A stretch of DNA of 64,000 bases from Manis javanica (GCF_040802235.1 NC_133169.1:48305034-48369033), one strand, 5' to 3'. Shown: positions 49,190 to 61,129, numbered from the stretch's first letter. The notes: generated from the letters alone by a model not told the origin. Program-made: numbers and translations.

Positions 49190-50450
49190 TGTGGAAGGAG
49201 TGCAAACAATAGCACACAGTGTGAGCTATCATGGAAGGTTTCACAGAGGAAATACAGTCTAAGCAAGGCTTAAAGGATGTGGGAGTGAGCTGGGCCAGTG
49301 GAAGAGGGAAAAGCCTTCCAGGTAAAAAGGGGATCAGGAGCAAGGACACAAAGGAATGAAGCAGTCAGGTACATCCAGGGACCTGCACATCAACCTGTTG
49401 CTGGAGCTAAAAGTGAAAGATCAACAGTGGTGGGAAATGCGAGCTGAGATTCACAGACTGATTCCTGAGTGATCCTTAAGCTAAAGGGACAACTCCGTCT
49501 AGGGGGCACAGAGCTTATAAAATGACTGTAAAATTTACCAGCCAAATGTGGACACTGTGGTGAGTGGACACTGGGACTGTCCCAGCCTTACTGGAATGTC
49601 TGGTCACCCTACATATGAGGCTTCCCTAAACTAGGCACCATTCTGAGGGTGACATGGGGAATGGGAAAGAGGGATGGAGGGTGGCTAGCAACTGCCACAG
49701 TTGAGGTCAGAAATAGGAAGCAGGGGGTTTGTGACATACATAGTATGTTGACCTGCCAGGAATTTGATATTCTGGGATGTGATGAAGATGACAGAGAGGC
49801 AGTAATGTAACTCTTTGTCTTGATCACTTATCAGCAAATGATCTGAGGTGCTGGTGAAGAAGGAGCAGGCTTAGAGCTGAGAGTATATGAATGGTGATGA
49901 GTAGTTGAGTTCCAAGCATTGGGATACCTGTAACTATTTCAAGTGTGTGCCTGTAAAAGTGTAATTTAGGAAGGACTTGAGGGATGAGCATTGATTCTTG
50001 TGCAATAACCCACATAGTATCTGCCCAGAATTGCTGTTTGGATCAATCTTTGCTGTTTTCTGTGCTAATGATCCTGGCATACACTTGATTTACAATCATT
50101 TTCAATACACTCCAGGGCTTAATGCCTCTTTATGCTCTAGATGCCCCCTCTGCCCTTCTCCAGCAGATTAGACATCCCACATGCCTGCCAGCATGGACTG
50201 TCCATGGGGGCCTCACCCTCTGGATGCTGTGGGGACTTGGCCAACGGGCAGCATTGGCAGAACCCTTGAAGGGAGAGGAGTGAGGGCGGGAGTTTTACTC
50301 TCTCTGCTCCCCGTGATAGGCTGTCAGGGCCAGGGGACCTCTCTCTACTGCAGCCAGAGGCCACAGGTTGCCCCTGTTTACAGCTGTTATCTTCAAGGGC
50401 TAAAATACTTCCCCTTTACTTGCCCTTATAGGCCTTAAGAGAGCCACGTC
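49190..50450 (-). repeat. Inverted-repeat arm 2
   Basis: Reverse-complement partner of 44990-46275. It contains the matching L2-like end at 49190-49330 and is collinear throughout with small gaps. Confidence 0.85.
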
Positions 50451-53030
50451 CCACCTTTGCAGAACCCCAGGACCTCCCTCTCTCTCCTCAAATTCTCTGT
50501 GTGGACAGAGTTATCAATGAAGTAGGGTTTTAGTAGCCCTTGATAATTGATCAAGATACCCTCTGGAATCTGTAACTAAACCTGTTTCCATAAAGTTACC
50601 TGATGGCTGTTGCTGACGTGCATCTTGCAGTTGTAAGATCCACAAGGGCCAGTCCAGCCACAGCACTGGCTCTGGTAGAGGAAACATCTCAAGGGCTGGC
50701 CACGTAGTAGGGACTCAGGTAAGTGCCCCCAGTCATTTCCAACCAACAGTATCACTATCAATAGACTGAGACCAACATCTCAGATTGCACCATCAGATTG
50801 CACCCCTATGTTGCAGAGGGAGAAGACCCATTAGTGGATTTCCCATGAGGGCTCTATATAGGCTACATCACACACAATTATCCTGGACCCCAACCACAAG
50901 CCCTCGTGGAGAAATGGGACCCACCTTGCACCAGACGTGTAGCCTGAAGCATCAGGGACTTCTGCGGGCCCAGACTCCATGGGGATTAAAGCTCCAGGTG
51001 TGCCCTCATCTGATCATCATCAGGAACGGCTGAGGGATGTCAAGGTGCTGATTTATTCCAGAAAAGCCCCATATACCTCCACATGCTCAGTGGGCATGGT
51101 GCTAACAGGGCAGTGCTAAACTAAGAATGTGGTGAGAGGTACATGCCTCCACATGGAGGACTGGATGGGTTTGGGGCAGCAAGGTGTGTGGGTGCTGAGA
51201 TTGGTCCCTGAAGGGTATCAGAGAAGGTCCTGCCATGAATACTCCCTGAAATGGACAAGCCAGACCACAGGCTCACCTGGCCTGATGTCAGGCCCTACCT
51301 TAAGTGGCTATATAGTAGCAGAGTTATTAACGAAGTGGAGTTTTAGTAGCCCTCTCACATAGACACTCCAGAAAGCAGAGGGTGATGGTGGCAGGTACAT
51401 CTCAGGGGTCTTCTTGCTGGGTCACCCCTCCCTGGGGAAGGGTCCTGTTCTAAGGCAGAGTTAGTTCCCTTTGGCTCACCAAAAAAGTACTGAGTTTTGT
51501 TGCCTGCCTAGAACTTGTGAATTTTTGGCCCAGTTCCAAACCATTTTGGGTGTCTAAGGGACAGATTAGCCTTCAGAGAAGAATCTAAATGTTGAAGGGG
51601 GTTCACAGTGTGGCCCATGTGAAGGCATCAGACTTTGTAAGACTCTGGTACGCTCTGCCCAGAAGCCTACAGACCTCAGAGGGGATGGGCAGCAGCTTCA
51701 CCTGCAGAAGCAGCAGATGAGCTGCAGTCCAGGGAAGCATTCCACTTGGAAGGCACCTTGGAGTGACCATCCCAGGTGTATTCTCATCCCCCATCATGAG
51801 GTGGACTCACATGACCACGGGGCACTTAGGGACAGAAGGTCTGAATGTGGACTGTGAGGTGTGCCTCCAGTTCCTTAGGATCCAGCCCGCCAGGCACTGC
51901 AGCTGCTCCAGGACAGAACTTACCAGAGGCACGCAGCCCAGAGTGACCCTTCCATCAGGGTGCATCCCAGACCTGGGCACCTCGAGTGGCAGCGTCCCCG
52001 TCACCCACTGCAAGGGGTCTCATCACTGCAAAAGTACCTGAGACTCAGAGATACTTTTATTTTACTACCAAGAGCTTCAGTTAACTGTCTGTGTTTGTCT
52101 ACATCCACATCCCTTGTCAAGTTTGTTTGTGAGCTGGCATTTTTACCCTGTGGCTCTCTTTCTACCCAGAATGCCAGGCTTTTTTGTCCCAGCCTCTCCC
52201 TTAATGAGTTCTCAGTCTTTTCACCATCACAGCATTCTTTGTCTCTGTATGTCAGATATTTCTCTGATGTCCCCAGACTATGGCAGGAGGGAGATTCATG
52301 ACTCACTGCAGACAAAAGAATATATACAGTTCACAAAGAAATGAGATACTGTCATATATTTTTAAATACTTTAGTTTCTTGTATAATATAATGACCACCT
52401 AAACACTGAACAACAATCCCAAGGAGTAGAACATCTCCAATAACTTAGAGCTAAGTGTGTGTTAAATTCACATCATGGTCTGTCACCAGCCCTTGAGTAA
52501 CAATATAGCAAGTATATGTTTATGATTGCTTTCTTTTATTTCTCATGTTATCACTTACATATACATGCCTAAGCACTATATTGGTTCATTTTCTTGAAGG
52601 ATTATTTAAAGGATACTATTGACTCTTAATTTTTAAACTCAGTACTGTTAAAACATTTAGTCCTGAAGTATACTTATCGTGGTGAGCATTTACAAATGTA
52701 TATAACCAAATCACTATGTGATTCATCTGAAATGGGTATAATATTGTATATGAATTCAATAAAAATTCAACAATATTGTATATACACTTCCATCAAAAAT
52801 TAAAACTAAAAGATTTAGTCCTCTCTATACAAATATGATTCATTCATTCTAACACTGTATAGCTCTGTCACATTATATATGTTCTCCTTTTCAAAATTAC
52901 GCAGACTACTGTTGGAACAGCAGACACTTCCTTCCACATGTCTCATGTCCATTTTTACACAGTGCCTCATAGATATAATCCTAGAGGTAGAATTGCTGGG
53001 TCCTGAAGGGCATGAATAAACAATTTTAAA
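50451..53030. other. Intergenic, nothing firmly recognised
   Basis: No gene recognised. It contains a pair of 35 bp direct repeats at 50506-50540 and 51319-51353 (four mismatches). A possible L1 3' end remnant ('gtataatattgtatatgaattcaataaaaa') lies at about 52730-52770. Confidence 0.4.
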
Positions 53031-53039
53031 AGATTAAGC

Positions 53040-53860
53040 TATATTGTTTATTCAAAGTAGTACATTTATATACATTTGTAGGTGCCATGTTTCAAAGATC
53101 TCTTGATCCACATTTTCGCCATAATGAGTATTGTTCAAATTTTTAATTTTTCCAATTGAATTGAAGGATGATGTCTTCTCATTGTGCACAGATATGCTTT
53201 ATTAATGAGGCTGATAAACCCTCTGTATGTTTATTGGCCATACATGTTTCTTTTGTTGTGTTCAGAAATACTTCAACAGAAAGATCTGTGCATGACTTTT
53301 TCCCACTTCCATACAGGATTGTTCACTTTTTCTTTAGTGATTCCTAGAATTTTAAATACCTTCTTTTCATCAATTCCTAGTTGATTACATTTGCAGAAAT
53401 ATCTTCAAATTTGTAGAGTTTTTTACTTTTTTTAAGCATTTCTTTTCATGAACAGAAGTTTTTCATTTTAATATATTCAAAGATGTCACATTTGTCAGTA
53501 TTTTTTATACAGTTATCTTGGTCTGTTAAATCTTTTTCTAAGAATAGCTGCATTATCTTCTGGACTTTGCAATTGAAATTTAGGTCTTAATCCATGTGGA
53601 AGATAATGATTTTTAGAAATGTAAGTAAGAATTTAGTAACCTCTGTCCATATGGACACCTAGATTGTCCAGCCCCACTTACTAGGTGGGGCCTTCCTTCC
53701 CTGCTGATGCCAGTGCCATGTGCTTCTGCCCAACATACTCCCACCTGAGGCCAGCTCAGGGCTCTGCATTCTGTTCCAAGTGTCAGGTGGTCTAACACTG
53801 TGTCAGTCTCCAACTGTCTTAAATACCATAGCATTGGACTAAATCCAATTTGTTTTTAGC
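53040..53860 (-). mobile_element. Old L1/HAL1-like relic
   Basis: Antisense L1-type sequence matching the reverse complement of 34.5-34.6 kb. In opposite strands, both can be read as a WPYMFL segment followed by an SHFHTGL-type segment. Strongly diverged. Confidence 0.55.
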
Positions 53861-54529
53861 CTGCCCTGGTTTCATTTTCATTTCCTGTAAATACAAGCCC
53901 TGAACTATCAGCCAGTCTTCCTGGGGGAGGGGTCCGAGTCCGAGGCTGTGCTCCTTCCTGCTGCTCACACACTGGGCCTTTTTCCCAGGAGGACAGAGGC
54001 TCGCCAGCTCCTTTCTTGCTACAGTGACCACAGGAGCTCACAGTGTCTACATTTCTTGGGGGAGGACATCTGTGTGAAGCATTCCTGTGCTGACAGCTAA
54101 TGGGAGCACTGCAACAGACAGCATTTTCTGATAGTTTATAGGAAGCATTTGGATCTGATCTCTGTCCTGAGCTGGTGAGTGAGCAAACTCTTTGCACCTG
54201 CACAATGGGAGGCTGGCTTCATGCTGATGGGCTGAGGGGCAGGTGGAGACCTGGAATTCCAGCCAGAGGCTCATGCCAACCTCTTTGTAGAATGGAGAAC
54301 CCTTGTGTCTGAAAATGCCTTCTCTTCTTATTATATTAGAAAGTTATAAGAAAATATGGAATGAGCAGAATATTTACCAGGTGTCCAGTTGGAAACTGTG
54401 GAATATATAGTGCATACCTGTAGGGTTTTCTGACTCTAACCTTTTATTATCTTAGAGCTATTTTACAACTCCACGAGTTTTGATAATTGGTAGCAGTGCA
54501 AAATAATTCTTTTCTTGGTCATTTTCTTA

Positions 54530-55300
54530 GTGCTACAGTCTATAACAAAATACCATACGCAGGGTGGCTTATAAGCAGAAATTTTTTTCTCACACCTCTG
54601 GGGGATGAGAACAAAAATATCAAAACACCTGTACATTTGGTGTCCGGTGAGAGCACTTTTCCCAGCTGGCTGTCTTTCCTGCAAGTTCACATGGAGGAAC
54701 AGGCAAGCTCCTTCTCTAGGGTCTCTTTTATGAGGGCACTAACCCACTCAGAAGGTCTCTGCCCTCATGACTAAGGCACCTTTTGAGGGTCCACCTGTTG
54801 CAGGAACTATGGGAGTCGGGACACCGAGACATTTGGTGAGAAGCAGCATTTTTTAGTGCCAGCACTGGCTCAGCGGATTCCTATCCAAAGGCTGAGCCCC
54901 TAGTGCAGCAGGGCCATGCCTTTTATACATTCACTACAAGATTAGGGGGGAGTCAGCACCCAGGATCCATTGCAGCAGGAGCTATTAGGTCACTAGGTGT
55001 ATCCAGGATGCTCCTCATATTTTAATCTATCTCTGTAAAGGTCACCCGGATACCCTATTGTAACTAATGGGCCTCCATGGCTATGATCAGCAAGCTGTTC
55101 CATACCAGCGAGTCCCAGTGAGGAGGATACATTGTTACCTTGTTTCAATCTCAAGCACCCAAGCACCTTGTGATTTCTCTGCATTCCTGAAGCTTCAGCA
55201 GAAACTTTGTTTCCTTGGCTTCCTACCACACAGCTATTCACCATGAACATTACATTTCTTCTATAAATTTTGGAAAGGCACAAACATTCAGGCCATATCA
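54530..55300 (-). mobile_element. MaLR LTR, split by a later LTR
   Basis: The 3' part lies at 54530-54795 (antisense of the ATAAATTTCTG/CCACCCTGCGTATGG end). The 5' part lies at about 55262-55300 (TGATATGGCCTGAATGTTTG on the minus strand). It is paralogous to the LTR at 14.05-14.4 kb, which is uninterrupted. Confidence 0.65.
54796..55254 (-). mobile_element. LTR inserted in the MaLR of block B
   Basis: On the minus strand it runs from TGTAATGTTC to GTTCCTGCAACA (TG...CA ends), with a TATAAAAGG box (antisense ccttttata near 54930) upstream of a U5-like end. No target duplication could be matched: about 70 bp of MaLR sequence seen in copy A is missing here, so the insertion or later decay removed it. 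ERV class uncertain. Confidence 0.55.
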
Positions 55301-55574
55301 GGCATATAAATAAAATCTGTCTGTGGAGGTTCAATGAACTTCCCAACCTCAGCTTCAAATGCAGCCATTCTTGCCCCATTTTCTCTTTTGTATCAACATT
55401 CTTGAGTCATGAATGTATCTCTTCTTTGGGATTCTCCATTCAAATAGCAGTAACATCTGCTTGGTGCCTTTGTTAGTAATCAGTCAAATAAAATCCTTAA
55501 CACATGTTCATTTTATATTTCTTGGAGATCATGATTTTACCTTCTTTTAAAAATTTTCTCTTATTGCTCAAATA

Positions 55575-55980
55575 TGGTCCATATGGCTTAAAAATCTCCT
55601 TTCAAATGCATTCAAAAATACCAATTCTCCAGGCTGACTTCCCTGACACACAGTGTAACTACACCTCAGAATCGGACTCTTCCTTCTTTCTCAGTTTTGG
55701 CTAAGGCATGGTAACAATTTTTACTTTATTTCAAGGGAAACCATCTCTCAGAAATTGTCCATGAGGAGGTCATGAAGTAGTTAGATGACTGGTTCAGATC
55801 TAACCTTGTAGAGGGGTACAGAGAGTGGGTAAGGGGATTTGTGAAAGGACATTCAAGGGAGATGTCATGGTGCTGGCCTCCAAGGGAAAGGGGAGGGCAG
55901 GGGCCTGATCCTCACCTCGGACTCAGACGGAGGGCTTCAGGGGGAGTCTGCAGAGAGGAGCTAGAGGTCAGGGGCTGGTG
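55575..55980. other. Left flank of the provirus
   Basis: No gene recognised. Its last five bases (55981-55985 with the junction) form the left copy of the proviral target duplication. Confidence 0.5.
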
Positions 55981-55985
55981 AATGT
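55981..55985. repeat. Target-site duplication, left copy
   Basis: AATGT directly abuts the proviral end and is repeated at 63085-63089. Confidence 0.85.
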
Positions 55986-56243
55986 TGAAAGGAAAGGAGC
56001 GACACACAGCAGCAATTTACTGGAGAATTCTGCTTTATTAGGGAAAGGTGCTGGGTTATATAGGAAGGGGCATGGGGTGATTGTGCGGTTACTTCTATGA
56101 GACTGGTGGCTATTGGCTAGGTGCTGGGATTGGGAGGGGGGCGAGAGGTGATTGGGCTTCAGGTGGCGCCGGCGGGAACTGAGGACCCCCCCAGCCCCGA
56201 AGAGAAGCCGGAAGTTTGCCATCTTACTGGTGGGGGCCCTTCA
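55986..56243 (-). repeat. 3' LTR of the provirus (258 bp)
   Basis: Minus strand TGAAGGGCCC...CCTTTCA. A TATATAA box lies at 56057-56063 and AATAAA at 56034-56039, a compact promoter/poly(A) arrangement. It differs from the 5' LTR by about nine substitutions and an extra 6 bp in a C-rich stretch. Confidence 0.93.
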
Positions 56244-56261
56244 TTCCCCCCTTTCTCCTCT
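56244..56261 (-). other. Polypurine tract
   Basis: AGAGGAGAAAGGGGGGAA on the minus strand directly abuts the 3' LTR. It is the plus-strand DNA primer site in retroviral reverse transcription. Confidence 0.9.
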
Positions 56262-56543
56262 ATGGGGTTGTGGACATTGCTTTCTCTCTGACTGCTTCCT
56301 GCTGAACGGGGGCGGAGAAGGGAGTGAGGGCTTGAGGATTGGGAGGAAAGGGTTGATAGGACTCCCCACAGTAAGGACGGGTAGATGTGGACTTCTTCAG
56401 GTTGGAAATCAATGAAGGTTCCCTGTAACCATAGGTCGAGGACCTGTTGATTCCAATGATGCCAAGAGGATATGGGTGTCAGGAGCCAGGCGTCTGCGGC
56501 CATTGTTTCCAGGAACAGTTTCCAGTGGAGAGAGGGGTCCATC

Positions 56544-58256
56544 TCAGCGTGTGGTGAGGAGGTCACGTGAGGGTGAGGGATCTTCTGTGGCCAGAAGCTG
56601 GTAGTTCCTGAGTAAAAGCTGGTTGAAAGCTTGATTAGAGATTTTTCCGACTTGGGATTTGATGAACTTTATTATACAGGGTAGGAAGAGACAGGCGAGA
56701 AGAATGATTATTATGGGGCCTTCAGTGGACCAGACCCAGGTAAGGAGGGGGTTTGTTAGTATTGAAGAGAATGGGTTGGAATTGGAAGCAGAGTGGAGGG
56801 TGGAGGCAAGGTCGGTGAGTTTGGTGATGTCAGTTTCTACAATGCCAGATTCGTTGATGTAATAACAGCACTCTTCTCGAAGGAAGACGCAGGTGCCGCC
56901 CTTCTTGGCTGTAAGCAGATCTAAGGTCCGCCGGTTTTGAAGGGTGACCTTAGCTAGCGAAGTGACCTGTCTTTGGAGAGAGGCTAGGGAATCGGCAGTG
57001 GATGTCAGGGCTCCCTCAAGTTTGGCGTTGAGATATCTAACTGTCCATAGAGAGTGACCCAAGGCTCTTCCCGAAAACCCTGCCCCAATGGCTGAGGTGG
57101 TCAAAGAGATACCGACCATGATGGGAAGGAAAGCAGCCCTTTTTGTGCGCGAGGGCAAGGGAGGTTGGAGCTCAAGAAATTCTGCCATGCTGTAAAGTGT
57201 ACGCTGTGGGATTAGGGTGACGAGAATGCAGGGTGGGTGTATCGGAGTTGGGGAGGCAGTGAGTTGAAAAGACTGCCATTACACCAAAAGAAGTGTCCCA
57301 GTTGCGTAAAAGTCTTAGAGTCAGAGGTAGGGGTGTAGATAGAGAGGCAGTGGAGTGCGCTGGAGGGGGGGTGGAGTTGGGTTTACACAGTGGTGGATGC
57401 TGGGATTATCTGCATATTCTGGTTCCCATAGGGGTATGTCTGCCAGGGGGCAGAGGGGTAGTCCTTCTGCATGGAAGGAGTAGTTGGAAATAATAAGGGG
57501 CAAGGTGGCCAGCAGTGGGCGCTGTAGTGATGCACACAAGAAACAATTGGCGGTGTTAAGGGTGTGGTTGAGAAAGATGGTGGTGACCTGAATTAGCTGT
57601 AACGAAGAGTAGGAGAAATTGGAAGAGGGGCAGGGACAAGAAGATGAAGAGGCACCGTCAAGAGTTTGGATAATGACTTTTTCGGAATGTCTGATATCTG
57701 ATGCAACTTGAGAGATCTGGGAATGAGAGGGAACATACTTTCAAGAGATATGAAGGGTACCGTGGGGGGTCAAGGACCCCCCGTAGTAAACTGAGGCTGT
57801 GACTCTGGCAGCCCATTGAGAGTCCCAGGGATCTGGGATTGATAAAGAGAATGAGCCGTTGGGATATTTCATGAAACGATTGGAGGAGTAATACTGTGGG
57901 TACCAGGAGTTACCCATGTAGTGAATGGCACAAGACCAGTAGGGACATTTCCCGTAGGTGTCTGGCCATCACCTGCAATAGGCTTGTTTTTGGTCATAGA
58001 GGAAGCAGAGGTAGGGAGAATAAAGGTAGCTGCTAGTGAACACTTCGGTGGAGGGAGGAAAGTGGTGGAGGTATAAAGGCTCAGAGCAGCTTTTCAGAGG
58101 GCAGTCTGATGTGGCAATGAGGGCAGTAACTTTTGTTTGATGCTGTGTGGAAGTCTGTCTGACTTTGAATTGGCATACAAAGGAGGCTGGGGTGGCGGGG
58201 AAGACAATAGGAATGAGGAAAAAAAGCTAGAGAGCAGTAAAGGAGGAAAAAGTCAT
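56544..58256 (-). pseudogene. env: Proviral env, broken
   Basis: Surface and transmembrane (TM) glycoprotein gene. An ATG at 58256 and the stop at 56544 lie in the same frame, about 570 codons apart, the usual env length. Breaks seen: in-frame stops at 58227-58229, 57969-57971 and 57741-57743, then loss of frame around 57.32 kb that is regained by about 57.2 kb. The TM part (57188-56544) is open: a cleavage-type SRTKR, a hydrophobic fusion-peptide-like stretch, the LQNRRTLDLL segment of the immunosuppressive-domain region, a CX6CC cysteine motif, one membrane span and a cytoplasmic tail. The surface subunit is interrupted, so no intact envelope can be made from this copy. Confidence 0.88.
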
Positions 58257-58259
58257 GAT

Positions 58260-60092
58260 TCGGGTATGGATGGCAAAGGGGGTGAATGGGATTTTGGAGG
58301 AAAGAGGACAGTAAGGTCAGGAGTCTGGAGGGAGGGAGAGTCTGTAAACTTTTGTAGGTTAAGAGATCTTTTAGGTGATGTGGGAACAGAATGGTAAGGG
58401 GCGCCCTGAATGTTAGTTTATGAGCTTCTTTCTGCAAGAGCTGTCCAGCGGCTAATGCCCGTAGGCAGGGGGCCCATCCCCGAACTGTGGGGTCTAATTG
58501 CTTGCAGAGATAAGCTACTGGGGCAAAGGATGGGCCATAATATTGGCCTAGGACTCCTAGAGCTTGACTGGACCTCTCATGAATGTATAATGAGAAGGGC
58601 TTTGACAAAGCAGGAAGATGGAGAGCTGGCACTTCCACAAGGGCTCGACGGAGCTTAATGAAGGAGTGTCAGGGTGAGGAGGATAATGGTTCTGCAGGGG
58701 GGCTCTTGCTGAGGTCATATAGGGGTCTTGCTAACAGGGAGAGGTTAGGGATCCACGCTCTAAAATACCCAGCCAGGCCTAGAAAGGAAAGGATTTCTGT
58801 CTTGGTTTTGGGAACGGGCAGGTCAGAGAGGAGCCATTTTCTATCTAATGTAATGGACTTTCTTTGTTGAGATAGGAGAAATCTGAGGTAAGTGACAGAA
58901 GGGGAAGAGATTTGAGCTTTGACAGGGGATACTCAGTAACCTCTGGAAGCTAGAAGGTTAAGTAGGGAGGCAGTGTCAAGTTGAGACTGTTCCCATGAGG
59001 GACTGCAGAGTAGAAGATCGTCCACATATTGTAATAAGGTGGACTTGGAGTGATCATGATGAAACTGTTTGAGGTCCTGAGCTAGGACCTGTCCAAAAAT
59101 ATGGGGACTATCTCGGAAGCTTTGTGGCAAAACTGTCTAAGTGAGTTGTTCAGAATGTCTTGTGTATGGGTCCATCCAGGTGAAGAGGAAATCTTGGGAG
59201 GAGGGGTCTAGAGGGATAGAAAAATGCATCCTTGAGATCTAGGACTGAGAAGTGGGATGCCGAGGCAGGGATCTGCAATAAAAGGGTGTATGGATTTGGA
59301 ACTAAGGGATGGATAGGGACAACGGCCATGTTGATGAGGCGTGAAGGTCTTGGACAAGGCGGAAAGATCCATTGGTTTTTTTAACAGCTAATATGGGGGT
59401 ATTAAACGGAGAGTGAGTGGGTCTGAGGTAATTTTTGTTTAAGAGATCTTGAATGATGGGTTGGAGGCTTATGAGGGCTGAAGTGGTTAGGGGATATTGC
59501 GCCTGATAGATATACTGAGAGGGGTCACGTAATTTGATAGAGGCAGGAGGACATAGAGCTACGGAGGGGCTTGTAATGTCCCCAACTTTGGGATTTACAG
59601 GGTGTATAAGGGCGGAACTGGAGCTTTCATTGGGTAGAGGGGGGTTGTCGGCTATGAGGGCCATCAGAAAGGGAGTACTGGGGGCTGTGGGAGTGGATAT
59701 AGTTATGGAAACGTGGAGGAGGGAAAGGATGTCCCATCCTAGTAAAGGGATGGGACATTGGGGCATAACTAGGAAGGAGTGGGAGAAAGGTATAGGATTG
59801 TCTTGGATTGTGCATAAAAGGGGGGGGTTAATGGGAAAATCTATTTACTTCCTACCCTGACTACAGGAGTAATGGCAGGCATGGTAGGGCCCCAGTATTC
59901 TCGCAAGACTGAAAAGGTGGCTTTTGTATCTAGGAGGAAGGAGATCGGGCGACTGTCTACTATTAAAGTAACACTGGGCTCCTGTTTGGTGATGGAAATG
60001 GTCAGGCGAGAAGCCCCCAGGCCCTGTCAATCTTCTTCTGCCAGCCCCACTACAGCGAGCTTAGGATGGGGGTTGTTCATCCAGCCTCCCCT
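58260..60092 (-). pseudogene. pol: Proviral pro-pol, truncated and broken
   Basis: Follows the gag stop, as in gammaretroviral pro-pol. The protease active-site region is at 59919-59933, but the usual DTG reads DTK. The reverse transcriptase is in at least three pieces: N-terminal part 59766-59302 (ends with a SFRLVQDL motif), catalytic part 59130-58933 with YVDD near 59015-59035, and the connection part within 58638-58380 (VAYLCKQLDP, then LAAGQLLQKEAHKLT). RNase H beyond its start and all of integrase are missing: the reading passes directly into env within the 58638-58081 open stretch. This is a deletion of roughly 1.5 kb or more relative to family length. Confidence 0.87.
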
Positions 60093-61092
60093 TCAGGTGG
60101 CTGAGCAATCAGACCCCCAGTGGCCCTTTTTGTGGCATCTGGGGCATGAGGTGGTAGGAGATCTGGGGGAGGGGCATGCCCTTGACGAATGTCGTTCTTG
60201 TCCACACTTGAAACAAGCTCCTGGGGGGCACTTGTTTGTAGAAGGGCGCCCAGGTTGTGGTTTTATCAGCTGGGCCAACATTTGGAAATTGGCCTGATCA
60301 GCCTTTTGTTTACAGCGTTCTCTCTCCTCCTCCCGGTTATGGAAGACTTTAAAGGCCACTGTTAGGATCTCAGTCTGTGGGGTAGCGGGGCCCTGTTCTA
60401 ACTTTTTGAGTTTAGCTTTAATGTCGGGGTAGGTTTGAGCTAGGAAGTATGTCATAAGGACATGTCTTCCATCAGGCATTTCTGGGTCTAGGCTGGTATA
60501 CTGTAATAGGGCTTGAGTGAGTCTGTCTAAGAACTCAGAGGGAGTTTCGTCCCTCCTTTGAATTATGTCTTGAAGCTTTTGAAAATTGACTACTTTACGA
60601 GCTGCCTTTTTCAGACCTGCTATTAAGCAGGAGGCAAAAATATCTCGAGAGCGGAGACTCATGGCGGTGTTATAGTCCCAGAGTGGGTCTTGTTCGGGGA
60701 CAGCGGTGGGGCCAGGGGGGTAGGTGGGGTCAGTCCTCTGGGTTTTGGTATCGTGAGTTTGGGTGAAGTCCCAAACTCGTCTACGCTCTTCAGGGAGGAG
60801 AGTATTGGCCAGGAGCATGAAAATGTCATGATGTGTGAGGCTGTAAGACTGGAGGGTCCATTGAAACTCTTTGATGTATGTCGTGGGATCAGTGGAAAAG
60901 GAACTTGGGCGTTTCTCAAGTTGGGCTAAATCTCCTAAAGAGAAAGGGACATGAACGTGCACGATGCCTTCGGATCCTGCTACTTCCCGGAGGGGGGCAA
61001 TAATTTTGGGAGGCCCTCGGGACCGAGTCTGAGGGGGACTGAAGGGTTCTGGCTCAGTCTGTGGGGAGGGGGGGGATGCGGTCCAGCCGCGC
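60093..61092 (-). pseudogene. gag: Proviral gag, capsid-nucleocapsid part
   Basis: The frame is open from after a TAG at 61093-61095 to the stop at 60093. It covers the end of a proline-rich domain, the capsid (PFSLGDLAQ start region; major homology region RRDETPSEFLDRLTQAL at about residues 136-152, counting from the Met at 60962) and the nucleocapsid. The nucleocapsid has two CX2CX4HX4C zinc knuckles (residues 250-263 and 273-286). Two knuckles are typical of several class I human ERVs, whereas murine leukaemia virus has one. The open length is striking for an otherwise broken provirus, but it is cut off from the matrix part by the insertion at 61.1-61.57 kb. Confidence 0.9.
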
Positions 61093-61129
61093 CTAGTCGA
61101 GCAGGTCCTGAAGTGCGGAAGGGGGGCAA

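Larger units (their letters stand above)
53870..55570. repeat. Duplicated block, copy B
   Basis: Same-orientation partner of 13.33-14.66 kb. Longer because a 459 bp LTR interrupts its MaLR at 54796-55254. Confidence 0.75.

Noticed and set aside
60690-60929. Plus-strand ORFs within the provirus
   Set aside because: Antisense shadows of gag; no independent coding evidence.
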